Positions 40,552-50,602 are shown, numbered from the stretch's first letter. The stretch: DNA of 59,095 nucleotides from Psychrobacter sp. JCM 18903 (GCF_000586475.1 NZ_BAWJ01000020.1:1-59095), one strand, 5' to 3'. A program made the numbers and translations. The notes: a model not told the origin generated them from the sequence alone.

Positions 40552-42765
40552 ATGATGAAAAAACAACCAGCACAGTGGTTACTCAGTGCAGCGTCAGTGG
40601 GCATCGCCGGTATTATTCTCACCCAGAGCTACGGGACGGCAATGGCCGACACCAATACTGAAGGCTTTGTACAAACCCCTGAACAAAAAGTCACCACTCG
40701 CCAAGTAGCCGCATTGCTGGATCGTAGCCACTATTTAAATCAGCCGCTAGATAGCAAAACGGGCAGCGAAATCTTGTCTATGTATATTGATAGCCTTGAC
40801 CCAAACCATACGTTGTTTTTGCAGTCTGATGTGGATGAGTTTAAGAAAAAATACGCCGATGAATTCGGTGCTCGCCTCAAGCGTGGCGACTTGTCTGCAG
40901 GAGTAGAGGTCTTTGAACGCTATCGCAAGCGCTCAAATGAGTATTTTGCGATGGCGAGCAAGATGCTAAAAACGGATATTGATTTGACGGGTGATGATAC
41001 GATTGTACTTGACCGTGAAAAACTCAATCATTTTAAAACCAAAAAAGAGCAGCGTGATTATTGGACGCGTCAGCTTAAGTTTCAGCTGATAAGTATTACC
41101 TTGGGTCAAGAAGATGAAAAAGCCAAAGAAAAAGTATTCCTAAGCAATCCAGATATTACTCGTGGACAAGATTTGGTGCGCAACGACCAACGTACACCAA
41201 GCGAGATTTTACAAAATCGTTTATCGCGACAGCAAGAGCAGTTTAAGCGTCTCACAAACGATGAAATCATGGAAACCATCTTAAATACGGCGATGTTGAC
41301 TTACGATCCGCACAGTAATTATTACGCACCGATTCAGGCCAACGAATTACAAATCCAATCTAGCCTGCAATTAGAAGGCATTGGCGTCTCTATTCGCCCT
41401 GATCGTAAAAACCCAGATTATACTCGCATCGTGACCTTGGTTGATGGTGGTCCAGCAGCCAAATCTGGTCAGATTAAACCCAACGATTTGATTATCGGTA
41501 TTGCCAAAGATGGCGAGAACATGACAGACGTGGTTGGCTGGTCAACGCGTGAGATTGTGAGCTTGATTCGTGGTAAACGTGGTACGTCAGTGACCATCAA
41601 AGTGCGTCAGCCAAATACGCCTGATGCCAGTGCCCGTAACGTGACGGTGGTTCGTGACATTATTCAACAAGAAGAGTCAGGGGTTACCCAGCGCGTGGTA
41701 GAATTACAGCGCCCTAATATTGATAAAACGCCAAAACGCATCGGCGTCCTTGAGATACCAAGCTTTTATCTGAATTATCAGGCACGCCGTAACGGTGAGG
41801 ATTATCGCAGCGTCAGTATCGATACCGAAAAAGCATTGAAAGCGTTGAATAAAGAAAATATTGATGGCCTCGTGGTTGATTTGCGCAATAATCCAGGTGG
41901 TTCATTGGATGAAGTAGCAAAAATGCTTGGCTTCTTTATCAAGAGCGGACCGATGGTGCAAATCCGTGACAATCGCGGCAACATTCAGGTCTACCGTGAC
42001 GATGATGGCGGTGAGCAACTTTATGATGGCAAAGTGGTCGTTATTACCAACCTAGCGTCTGCCTCAGCCAGTGAGATATTTGCCGCGGCTATCCAAGATT
42101 ACGGTCGTGGGCTAGTGGTTGGCAGTACGACAACGGGTAAAGGTTCAGCGCAGATTCAACTCGATAATTTGGCATTGGGTTCAGCCACTTTAACGCAGCG
42201 CAAATTCTATCGCATCACTGGTGGTAGTACGCAGAATAAAGGTGTGGTACCTGATGTAGAGTTGGTCAATATCTACGATGATGCCACTTTTGGTGAACGT
42301 GCGCAGAAAAAAGCGTTGCCTTGGGATACCATCAAAACGGCGCCTTACAAGCCTGAAGGTAAGTTCACTGATACGACGCTGGCGACACTTAACCAGCAGT
42401 CTAAAATTCGTCAAGAGCAAAACCCACAGTTTGTTTATCTATCAGCGCTAAACAACATTCGCGATATGGAAGATGAGAAAAAACCAATTCCACTTGATAT
42501 CAATAGCCGCCGAGCTAAGATGCAATTGATTGAAAAGCGTTCACTAGAGGCTGAAAATAAACGTCTTATTGCAACGGGTGAGCGCCCTTATGCCAATTGG
42601 AACACCTATCAAGCAGCAATGGATGCAAAATTTGAAGAGCGCAGCCGCATGAAAGCCAAGGAGCGCCCAGAGTTACCTGAAGACGAAGCCTTCATCAATG
42701 AAGCGGCCTATATTATGCTAAGCGCTGAACCTAAAGCATTGTTAAGCCCTGAAGAGAAGCTATAA
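40552..42765 (+). CDS. prc: Tail-specific protease Prc (Tsp)
   Basis: Periplasmic S41 protease that degrades ssrA-tagged proteins and controls peptidoglycan hydrolases. Intact, 737 aa. Seen: signal peptide (MMKKQPAQWLLSAASVGIAG then IILTQSYGTAMA), N-terminal Tsp domain, PDZ domain (LEGIGVSIRPDRKNPDYTRI, DGGPAAKSGQIKPNDLIIGI), protease domain with LVVDLRNNPGGSLDE, catalytic Ser in TNLASASASEIFAAAIQDYG and catalytic Lys in STTTGKGSAQ, then the DUF3340 C-terminal domain. Length is close to E. coli Prc (682 aa). Confidence 0.96.
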   Translation: MMKKQPAQWLLSAASVGIAGIILTQSYGTAMADTNTEGFVQTPEQKVTTRQVAALLDRSHYLNQPLDSKTGSEILSMYIDSLDPNHTLFLQSDVDEFKKKYADEFGARLKRGDLSAGVEVFERYRKRSNEYFAMASKMLKTDIDLTGDDTIVLDREKLNHFKTKKEQRDYWTRQLKFQLISITLGQEDEKAKEKVFLSNPDITRGQDLVRNDQRTPSEILQNRLSRQQEQFKRLTNDEIMETILNTAMLTYDPHSNYYAPIQANELQIQSSLQLEGIGVSIRPDRKNPDYTRIVTLVDGGPAAKSGQIKPNDLIIGIAKDGENMTDVVGWSTREIVSLIRGKRGTSVTIKVRQPNTPDASARNVTVVRDIIQQEESGVTQRVVELQRPNIDKTPKRIGVLEIPSFYLNYQARRNGEDYRSVSIDTEKALKALNKENIDGLVVDLRNNPGGSLDEVAKMLGFFIKSGPMVQIRDNRGNIQVYRDDDGGEQLYDGKVVVITNLASASASEIFAAAIQDYGRGLVVGSTTTGKGSAQIQLDNLALGSATLTQRKFYRITGGSTQNKGVVPDVELVNIYDDATFGERAQKKALPWDTIKTAPYKPEGKFTDTTLATLNQQSKIRQEQNPQFVYLSALNNIRDMEDEKKPIPLDINSRRAKMQLIEKRSLEAENKRLIATGERPYANWNTYQAAMDAKFEERSRMKAKERPELPEDEAFINEAAYIMLSAEPKALLSPEEKL

Positions 42766-42803
42766 ACGGTCAGTATTGTCAGCCAAAAAGGCTGTGATTA
42801 AAG

Positions 42804-42829
42804 TCCATGTAAGCATATGCTTACATGGA
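42804..42829. repeat. 26-bp perfect palindrome downstream of prc
   Basis: Half-site TCCATGTAAGCAT followed directly by its exact reverse complement, no loop and no T tract, 39 bp after the prc stop. Could be a protein-binding site or an mRNA 3'-end hairpin. Confidence 0.8.
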
Positions 42830-43047
42830 TTGACGTTTATACCTCTTACTAACCATGAGGCAATCTGCGATTATAACTGTACGGCACGATTGAACGAAAA
42901 GGTTCATTGATACTAGGGATTGGTATCTCAAAGGTCGCATCAGGGATAGGTGGTTTGCTGATTAAGGATGATAAGGCTGGATGCCTGTCAGTTATAGGAT
43001 ACTCCGGGATTAGGTATCATGTAACGATAACATGGATGGTTAGTGAT

Positions 43048-43083
43048 AAAAGCCGCATAACGCTTGTCGTTATGCGGCTTTGT
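43048..43083. terminator. Terminator-like hairpin
   Basis: AAAGCCGCATAACG / CGTTATGCGGCTTT with a five-base loop. It lies 280 bp after prc with no gene directly upstream, so what it terminates is unclear. Confidence 0.75.
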
Positions 43084-43242
43084 TACGTCTGCTATATATT
43101 AATTGAGAAACACGCCTAACTAGCTAATAGATCCTAATAGGTAACACAGTAGCAGTGAATAGTTTGTAAGCCTGTCAGGTTACTTAATGTACACCTAAGA
43201 GGCTCATATTTTAAAAAGGTGATTGTGATAAATAATAGCCAT

Positions 43243-43278
43243 AAAAAAGGTCAGTAGACAAAGCCACTGACCTTTTTT
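43243..43278 (-). terminator. Terminator after slyD
   Basis: AAAAAAGGTCAGT / ACTGACCTTTTTT with a ten-base loop. Confidence 0.85.
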
Positions 43279-43338
43279 GAACAAATAGCAGTCTTAATAA
43301 AGACTGCCATTTAACATTTTACTATACTCTAGAAGAGA

Positions 43339-43823
43339 TTAGTGCTCAACGCCACCAGCGCATGGACATGACCATGGTTTAGTTCGTCTTCAGTTGCTGC
43401 ACGCACTTCTTGGATTTCAACATCAAACGTCAAACGCTTACCAGCCAATGGATGGTTTGCATCAACGGTCACTTCTTTGTCATTTACTTCAGTAACGGTA
43501 ACTAGCATTACTTGTCCGCCAGCTTCTGACTGAAACTGCATACCCGGCTGGATATCTTCAACGCCTTGGAAGTTATCACGTGGTACATGTTGTACCGCTT
43601 GCTCTTGATATTCGCCGTAGCCATCAGCAGGTTCAACAACAGCATTGACTTGTTCGCCAGCAGATTTACCTTCTAGCTGTTGCTCAAGGCCTGGAATGAT
43701 GTTGCTGTGGCCATGCAAATACGCAAGTGGTTGACCTTCTGGTGATTGGTCAAGAATGTTGCCTTCGTCGTCTTTTAGTGTGTAATTGAATTTGACGGCA
43801 GTGTCTTTTGCAATAATAGTCAT
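43339..43823 (-). CDS. slyD: FKBP-type peptidyl-prolyl isomerase, SlyD-like (C-terminal frameshift)
   Basis: Cytoplasmic prolyl isomerase/chaperone. Seen: AVKFNYTLKDDEGNILDQSP, PLAYLHGHSNIIPGLEQQLEG, VVEPADGYGEYQEQAVQHVP (FKBP core split by the IF domain) and VTVDANHPLAGKRLTFDVEI. The C-terminus reads HGHVHALVALSTNLF in the open frame. One added base near 43358 gives HGHVHA-GGVEH and a stop at 43339, the usual short ending of this subfamily; I prefer that. No extended His-rich metal tail, so it is the short SlyD type. Some annotators would call it fklB-like or fkpB. Confidence 0.9.
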
Positions 43824-44156
43824 AAGTTATCCTAAATATATCTATGTAAAAAATTAAATACGGTTGCAATAAACCTAAAAAATCCAATCAGCAAGCCAAA
43901 TAGCCACGTCATTAGTCAATTATCATCAGTTTATTAAAGTAACTTTAGCAGTTAGCATCTTTAATTGAGATGGCTCATATAACTTTCAAGGTAAAAACAA
44001 TAAAAAATGCTATTTTATACTGATAAATGTCGTTTTTTATGAAAATAAACACAGTTTTTTGTGGTTGGAAGACCGTAAATGGATATTCGGGGTTTGCCAG
44101 TTGCGTTTTTGGACAATGGCTTTTACCATAATGATATAAATAAGGATAAAAAAACA
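43824..44156. other. Divergent spacer slyD / M61 peptidase gene
   Basis: About 330 bp, AT-rich. The ribosome site AAGGA at 44142-44146 precedes the M61 gene. An in-frame start at 44079 has no such site. No gene seen. Confidence 0.5.
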
Positions 44157-46173
44157 ATGACTTCATTTGCCAATAATTCACGCAGTCAGCTATCAGATGC
44201 TAATACAATCAGCGATCACCATAAAGCTAAAGCTGATATCAATTATCGACTCAATTTCGAGCGTTTTTCTGAGCACTTGGTTGATGTGTCGCTCAATTTT
44301 ACCGCAGTAAATGATGCACCTCAACTTTGGATGCCAGCGTGGATACCCGGTAGTTATCTGATGCGTGAGTTTGCGCGCAACATTACCGCGGTGCATTATA
44401 AGGTGTTAGACAGCCAGGTGTTAGACAGCCAGGTGCTAGATAGTAAAGCGTTAGACAGCCAAATCATGATGATGATAATCATCCTAAGGTTTATCGCGCG
44501 CACAAAATAGATAAAAACACGTGGCAATTACCAAAAGCTAAGGCAGGGCAAGCCATCGGTGTCCACTATGAAGTGTACTGCTATGATTTATCGGTACGTA
44601 CTGCCTATGTCGATCAGCAACGTTTGTATGGGAATTTTACCTCCCTGACATTGGCTGTAGAAGGGCAGGAGCATCGAGCTGTACAAGCTAGCTTAGCAGT
44701 GCCAGCAGCATTTTTAGCAGGTAAAGACGAGAGTCGGCTGCTATTGGCATGTGGGTTAGAGTCTACTCATCTACGTCTTGATGGGCAGCATAGCTATGGA
44801 CTACAAGCAAGCAGTTATCACGACCTTATTGATTACCCGTTTGAGATTGCAGAACAAGATAAGTTTGACTTTATTATTCAAGACAGTACGCATCAGACGC
44901 TACATCATCGTTTCTATCTCTCAGGTAAGCACAGTGCCAATATGGGCAGGCTACAGCAGGATATCACTCAGATCTGTCAGTGCTATTTAGATTGGTTGGG
45001 TGATGCGCCATTTAATGATTATACGTTTATGACCTTTGCCAGTGGTCAGGATTATGGTGGACTTGAGCATATCAATTCGACCAGTCTCATTACGCCGCGC
45101 CGAGACTTACCAACTCTTGATGAGCCAAAAATACCAAGCACCGATTATCAGCGATTTTTGGGCTTATGCAGCCATGAGTATTTTCATTCGTGGTGGGTCA
45201 AAACGGTACGCCCAGATGTTATGTTGGATGTCGATTTGCGCCGCGAGGCTTTTACACCACTGCTATGGGTATTTGAGGGCTTTACTTCGTATATCGATGA
45301 CTTTATGTTACAAGCGTCGGGCGTGATTGATAAGCCAAGCTATCTCAAGCTACTGGCTGAGCAAATTAATCGTTACTATCAAACCGCGGGTCGCGCGTAT
45401 CAAAGCATTGCAGAGTCGAGCTTTGATGCGTGGATTAAGCTATACCGTAACGATGAAAATACAGGCAATGCTGGTATCAGTTATTACAACAAAGGTGCAT
45501 TGGTGGCGTTATGCTTGGATTTGACACTGCTCCAAAAGAGCAATGGTCGCTATCGTCTGTTTGATGTGGTCAAGGCTTTTTATACTCAAGCAAAGCAAAA
45601 CGACAATAAACGCATTGGCATCAATAGTGCTGATATGGGTACAGTCATTGGGCAGTTCATGCCCATAGAGGATTGGGAAGACTTTGAGTATCGTTATGTC
45701 AATGGTGTTGAAGAGTTGCCAATTGAAGCGCTGCTGGCGGCAAACGGCATTAGCATGCATAGCAATAGCAAAGAGACGGCTGACAAGCATGTGCCTTGGG
45801 GCATGCGCTGTACTGAGACGCCGCTGGACTCAAAGTCAATCGCGTGACACGTGCTAGTGTCGCTGCTAGAGCGGGTATTTCAGCGAACGATGTCATTGTG
45901 GCGCTTGACGGTATCAAAGCTGACAGTAAACAATTGGCGTTGCTAAGTAATGTGGAGCGTGATATTGAGTGTCATCTGTTTCGCCGTGATGAGTTGATGC
46001 GTGTTAATGTGCTGCCTAAAGCGGCTGATGAAGCCATTGACAAAGCATCTCCGCATAAAGTGAGCTTGCACTTGGCAAAAGCAAATCAATCGTCAGGAGT
46101 CAGTGATAATTCTTCTCCAGTCGAAGCAGGCTGGCAAGCATGGCTTAACGCTATAGAGCGTTATCAGGGTTAA
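44157..46173 (+). CDS. M61 family metallopeptidase with PDZ domain (two frame breaks)
   Basis: Glycyl-aminopeptidase-type M61 protease. Seen: N-terminal beta domain (PQLWMPAWIPGSYLMREFAR), a four-copy five-residue VLDSQ-type repeat at 44402-44461, QDYGGLEHINSTSLI, the zinc site GLCSHEYFHSWWVKTVRP (HExxH) with the downstream glutamate in VFEGFTSYIDDFML, and a C-terminal PDZ domain (VNRVTRASVAARAGISANDVIVALDG). The frame is lost near 44468, where CAAATCAT should read CAAAATCAT (one A missing), and near 45830. Repaired length about 673 aa, close to the family norm of 600. No signal peptide is evident, so it is probably cytoplasmic. Confidence 0.88.
44402..44461 (+). repeat. 15-bp tandem repeat inside the M61 gene
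   Basis: Four units of GTGTTAGACAGCCAG type, the third and fourth diverged, encoding (V/A)LDS(Q/K). In-frame, so unit number can vary without a frame change. Confidence 0.85.
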
Positions 46174-46255
46174 ATACATTGTTAAATACATTGCTAAATA
46201 TATTAATGTGAATGTATTTGTTCTCACTATTCTGGTCAATAATTGATTAAAAGTA

Positions 46256-46293
46256 AAAGCCCCTGCTAAATAATATTATTTGGCAGGGGCTTT
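46256..46293. terminator. Bidirectional terminator
   Basis: AAAGCCCCTGC / GCAGGGGCTTT with an inner AT-rich stem, between the M61 gene and the convergent DUF305 gene. Confidence 0.88.
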
Positions 46294-46365
46294 GTGTAAT
46301 GACTGGTAGTCTTTTTCAGGCGTGCTAAAAATTAACAGCTAGGTCAGCGTTTAATAATTCAGCAC

Positions 46366-47186
46366 CTAAGAAGGAGCTTGCTCAGATTGCTGATGATTAT
46401 CCGCTTCACTTGTGCCCTGTATCTCTTTAGTATTTTTATCGGTACTAGCATTAGCATCTGCAATCCATTGTTGCATATGCTCAATCTCAGTCTGCTGACC
46501 ATCGATGATATCTTGTGCCAATTGACGCATCTCTTCGTCAGTGCCATATTCAGCTGAATGTTTGCCATCGCTACCGCGCCAATGTGATGCGGCAGCATAC
46601 CACGTGCAAATGCCATGTCAGGCACAGGATCGGCGATACCCAATACCATCTCGCCATTTAAGACATCCATGCTTCTGGCATACGCTTGCTGCATCGCTTC
46701 AGTGTTGGGTTTAGGTTTGGCTGTATCAGGGTGGCTAGCAAGCCATTTATTCAAAATATCTATTTCAAGTTGCTGAGCGGTGATAATCTCTTGTGCCAAT
46801 TGACGCATCTCTTCGTCAGTACCATATTTCAGCTGAATTTTTGCCATTTCTACGGCACCGCGGTGGTGGCCAAGCATCGCTTTAGCAAAGGCTGTATCAG
46901 GATCGTTATAACCCATACCGATCATCATCTCATCATGCATTCTAGTCATCGACCTTGTATAGTCTCTGAGTATATCGGTCATTTGGCTCTCATCCGCGCT
47001 GTTTTCGCCAGCTGCTAGGTCGTTATCAGCGTCAACGTCATTTGAAGCATCGACGATATCAGTCACAGGTGGGGTCGCTGCAGTAGGATCTGTGTCATCG
47101 TTGTCTTTTGTCGGCTGACAGGCGCTCAGTATAAGCGCCGTAGAGACGCTAGTGGCCAACAAGATCCAACGACGAGAAACAAACAT
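46366..47186 (-). CDS. Lipoprotein with two DUF305 domains (frameshift in the second)
   Basis: Exported lipoprotein carrying tandem DUF305 (ferritin-like, often metal-related) domains. Seen: signal and lipobox ALILSACQP (Cys23), an acidic Asp-rich linker, domain 1 with RMHDEMMIGM, AMLGHHRGAVEMA and LKYGTDEEMRQLAQEI, and domain 2 with VLNGEMVLGIADPVPDMAFARGMLPHHIGAVAMA. The frame is lost at 46548-46550. Comparison with the near-identical segment in domain 1 shows that one T of ATTT is missing, after which YGTDEEMRQLAQDI and a sensible C-terminus (EQAPS) follow, ending at the stop 46366-46368. Some DUF305 proteins sit in copper-resistance loci, but none is seen here. Confidence 0.85.
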
Positions 47187-47450
47187 AACATATCCCTATA
47201 ATAAAAAATCAAATGATAAGTGGATGAGACTTATGATACCTAAACAATGGTGTACTGAAGCTTAGCAGATAAACCTTGCTCGTTCGAGACGCGATGTTTA
47301 GCAAGTCGTAATTGGTTTTAATTGCTATCAAAGCCAATGACTAAGACGTATTCTGATCTAAAAAACTGATAGAAATGCGGGCACGCCCAAATAAGCAGAT
47401 GCCAGTCACAAGTAATCAGCAATGAGATACCAGTAGATTGATAGTAATAA

Positions 47451-47458
47451 TTAATTAA
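47451..47458. repeat. Target-site duplication, left copy
   Basis: TTAATTAA directly adjacent to the left inverted repeat of the IS; identical right copy at 48167-48174. The site is palindromic. Confidence 0.9.
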
Positions 47459-48166
47459 GGGGCTGTCCTAGATAACTAGTTCAGTTCCTGTTTAACCCAT
47501 TGTTTTAGCTGGTGTAATTGACGTTTTGGATCACTGTAGTTAAAACGCCACTCACATTCCTTCAAAAACAGATGGAAATGCTCTTTTGGGATGCCATTAT
47601 ATTTGCGCATATGACGCTTGGCTTGGCTCCAAAAGTTCTCTATTCCGTTGATATGGTTTCTGTCTTGTGCAAACTCTTTTGAATGATTGATACGGTAATG
47701 GGTAAACTCACTGACATCAAGGGCATTGTAACTTCTGAATGAGTCAGTATAAACGATGCTATCAGGCTTTACTTTTTCTCTTATAATAGGGATTAAGGTA
47801 TCGGCTCTGGCATTAGGGATGAGACAAGCATAGACGCTGCCATTGCGCTTAAGCAGTCCAAACACAGGCACTTTATTACCAGCACCGCGACCACGTTTGC
47901 CTTTGCGTCTACCGCCAAAGTAGCTCTCATCAACTTCTATTTCGCCTTCTAGAAGACCAGGTTCCTGACTATTTTCATAAATCAGTAGTCTTAGCCTGTG
48001 AAAGTAATAGCTAGCTGTTGTTTTATTAACACCCACTAAGCTTGCTGCTGTTCTTGCGGTAGAACCGGCAATAAATAGTTCAATGAGTCTGGTTTGTTTG
48101 TACCAACTTAATCTGCTCTTTCTCATATGACTATCCTAGATTATTTTACTTATCTAGGACAGCCCC
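47459..48166 (-). mobile_element. IS1595-family insertion sequence (IS1016/ISPna2-like size class)
   Basis: Complete 708-bp element. Terminal inverted repeats GGGGCTGTCCTAGATAA at the left and its reverse complement at the right differ at most at the inner ends. Both sides are flanked by the same 8-bp TTAATTAA (47451-47458 and 48167-48174), the direct target duplication length expected for IS1595. It is inserted five bases past the rluE stop and carries only a transposase gene. Confidence 0.95.
47476..48126 (-). CDS. IS1595-family transposase (ISXO2-like DDE domain)
   Basis: Intact, 216 aa. Seen: N-terminal helix-turn-helix region (LFIAGSTARTAASLVGVNKTTASYYFHRL), then the ISXO2-like transposase domain with EGEIEVDESYFGGRRKGKRGRG (first acidic residues), IVYTDSFRSYNAL (second Asp) and HINGIENFWSQAKRHM (NGIENFW plus third acidic residue), typical of the DDE/ISXO2 fold. 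No frame break, so the element may be active. The ATG lies 40 bp inside the right end. Confidence 0.93.
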   Translation of the reverse strand: MRKSRLSWYKQTRLIELFIAGSTARTAASLVGVNKTTASYYFHRLRLLIYENSQEPGLLEGEIEVDESYFGGRRKGKRGRGAGNKVPVFGLLKRNGSVYACLIPNARADTLIPIIREKVKPDSIVYTDSFRSYNALDVSEFTHYRINHSKEFAQDRNHINGIENFWSQAKRHMRKYNGIPKEHFHLFLKECEWRFNYSDPKRQLHQLKQWVKQELN

Positions 48167-48178
48167 TTAATTAATTAA

Positions 48179-48804
48179 TCAATCAAGAATGCCTAATTGC
48201 TGACAGCGTTCGCTAGTGAGATGAATGCGCACAAACTCACCAACGGCTAAATCACCCAATTCAAACCCTGCCACTGACCAGCGTATCAAACGCAGGCAAG
48301 GCAGTCCAACCTGCGCTGTCATACGTCTGACTTGGCGATTCTTACCTTCATAAATCGTCAGCATGAGCCATGAAGTCGGTACATTCTTACGCTCACGAAT
48401 AGGCGGCTCACGTTGCCATAAATCAATGGGTAAGTTTGCCTCTTCTACCATGAGAGCCGTCGCCGGTAGTGTCTTGCCATCTTTTAAATGTACGCCAGAG
48501 GCAAGCTCATTCAACTGCGCTGGCGTTGCTGTGCCTTCAACTTGCACCAAGTAAGTTTTGCCCTGCTTATGACGGTTTTTTGCAAAATCAGCAGCAGAAG
48601 GTGGCTGGGTAATGGCTTTATTGACTCGACCATCACTCGTTAAAATCAGCAAGCCCTCTGAGGTGGCATCAAGCTACCAGCAATCCGTAAAGACTTATCG
48701 GTAAAATACTGTGATAGGGTGGTGTGATTATTGTTGCTGTCATCACGAAACTGACTTTGCACCCCATAAGGTTTATTGAATAAAATCAGACTAGAGGTCG
48801 ACAT
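48179..48804 (-). CDS. rluE: 23S rRNA pseudouridine synthase RluE-like (frameshifted)
   Basis: RsuA-family synthase; RluE modifies U2457 of 23S rRNA. Seen: N-terminal LILFNKPYGVQSQF from the ATG at 48802-48804, SLRIAG then, in a shifted frame, LDATSEGLLILTSDG (catalytic Asp), GKTYLVQVEG, and the late signature YEGKNRQVRRMTAQVGLPCLRLIR. The frame is lost near 48675: RIAG should be followed by R-LDATSEGLL; one base appears missing. No N-terminal S4 domain, which fits RluE rather than RsuA/RluB/RluF. The IS lies five bases beyond the stop. Confidence 0.88.
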
Positions 48805-49249
48805 GGTTTGGGATTTCCTAAATTTGAATCATTATTTTGTGCGTATTTTGAGGCTGGGGCGGGTCCTCAATTTACGATTTTTAAAACGAGGACACGCCCT
48901 AATAAAACGTTATTTTTTTAAATCAACGCTATAAGCTGCAAATTTGTTGATTTTATATAAAGTATCTTTGTTATTTTGCGCGTTATTATAACAGTCTGTG
49001 TGGATGCTATTTTACTAAAGGGATTTCTACAGTATCGTTAAGTCAATAAATGATTATTCAGTGCACCGCTATTTTATTTATTCATTTTTTAAATCATTTA
49101 TCAGCATATCGCAACTTACCTATTGCTAAAAGTTTTTAGTTTGGCCAATCCGCGTTTAAAGCGGTATAAATAATCATAGTAGAGTGGCTAGCATAACAGA
49201 GTGCTAAGGATGCTTGCGATATCTAACATACAACCAAGGAGTTTTATCC
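48805..49249. other. Divergent spacer rluE / icd
   Basis: About 445 bp of AT-rich DNA with the icd promoter candidate listed separately. No gene. Confidence 0.5.
49141..49170 (+). promoter_or_regulatory. Candidate icd promoter with internal dyad
   Basis: TTGGCC (49141-49146), 18-bp spacer, TATAAA (49165-49170), about 80 bp upstream of the icd start. The spacer holds an inverted repeat CCGC-gtttaaa-GCGG that could be an operator. Confidence 0.35.
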
Positions 49250-50508
49250 ATGTCTTATGAGAAGGTTATCGTCCCGAGAGACGGCGAAAAAATTACCGTA
49301 AATGCTGATCTGTCGCTAAATGTACCCAATCATCCTATTATCCCGTTCGTTGAAGGCGATGGTATCGGGATCGATATCACGCCGGTCATGATAAAAGTGG
49401 TCAATGCGGCCGTGGAGAAAGCTTATCATGGCAAACAGTCCATCATTTGGATGGAGGCTTATCTTGCGAAAAAGCCGCTAAAATATACGATGGTGACTAT
49501 CTGCCAAGCGAGACGCTAGAGATTTTAAAAGACTATGTTATCAGTATCAAAGGCCCATTGACCACGCCAGTTGGCGGTGGCTTTCGCTCATTGAATGTGG
49601 CGGTACGTCAAGAGCTTGACCTCTATGTCTGTCAGCGCCCAGTTCGCTGGTTTGAAGGTGTACCAAGTCCTGTTCAGCATCCTGAGCTGACAGATATGGT
49701 TATTTTCCGTGAAAATTCAGAAGATATCTATGCAGGTATCGAATGGAAAGCGGGCAGTGAGGATGCTAAGAAAATCATTAAATTCTTAAAAGAAGAGATG
49801 GGCGTTACGAAGATCCGCTTCGATGATGATTGCGGTATCGGCATCAAGCCAGTATCCAAAGAAGGCTCGCAGCGTCTGGTACGTAAAGCCATTCAACATG
49901 CTATCGATAATGATTTGCCCAGTGTGACTTTAGTGCACAAAGGCAATATTATGAAGTATACCGAAGGCGCATTTAAGGAATGGGGCTATGAGCTGGCAGC
50001 AGAACGCTTCGATGCAGAATTATTAGATGGTGGTCCTTGGATGACAATGAAAAATCCAAAAACAGGCAATGATATTATTATCAAGGATGTTATTGCTGAT
50101 GCCTTTCTGCAGCAAATCTTGATGCGTCCTGCGGATTATTCAGTCGTTGCGACGCTAAACTTAAACGGTGATTATATCTCAGATGCCCTAGCAGCCGAGG
50201 TGGGCGGTATTGGTATCGCACCGGGCGCTAACAAAGGCGGTGCAATTGCGGTTTATGAGGCAACTCATGGCACAGCACCTAAATATGCGGGTCAGAATAA
50301 AGTAAATCCTGGCTCATTGATTTTATCGGCTGAGATGATGTTACGAGACATGGGCTGGACAGAAGCCGCTGATCTCATTATCAGTGGTATCCAAGGTGCG
50401 ATTGCTAATAAAACGGTCACTTATGACTTTGAGCGCCTCATGCCAGATGCTATCTTGCTCAGTACTTCTGAGTTTGGTAAAGCGGTTATCAAGCACATGG
50501 ATGTTTAA
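49250..50508 (+). CDS. icd: NADP-dependent isocitrate dehydrogenase, dimeric type (frameshifted)
   Basis: TCA-cycle enzyme oxidising isocitrate to 2-oxoglutarate. Seen: [18 protein letters not shown], in the next frame [35 protein letters not shown] (phosphorylatable Ser and substrate site), [50 protein letters not shown] and [16 protein letters not shown]. The frame changes near 49463 (WMEAYL to [11 protein letters not shown]), one base lost. Start ATG 49250 with CAAGGAG nine bases upstream. Repaired length about 419 aa. Convergent with a monomeric-type enzyme. Confidence 0.97.
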
Positions 50509-50602
50509 AAAGTATATAGAGCTGAGTCAGCAGTTATCAGAATTTTATACTATTGATAAAAGTATCAATATTCACAAAAGTATCGTTGAACTTATTAATG
50601 TC

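Larger units (their letters stand above)
42766..43338. other. Spacer with palindrome and two terminators
   Basis: About 570 bp between convergent prc and slyD. It holds a 26-bp perfect palindrome (42804-42829), a terminator-like hairpin (43048-43083) and the slyD terminator (43243-43278). Region 42840-43045 shows nothing else. Confidence 0.6.

Noticed and set aside
42907..43119. Rightward 70-residue frame between prc and slyD
   Set aside because: Reads straight through the hairpin at 43048-43083 and begins with TTG without a ribosome site.
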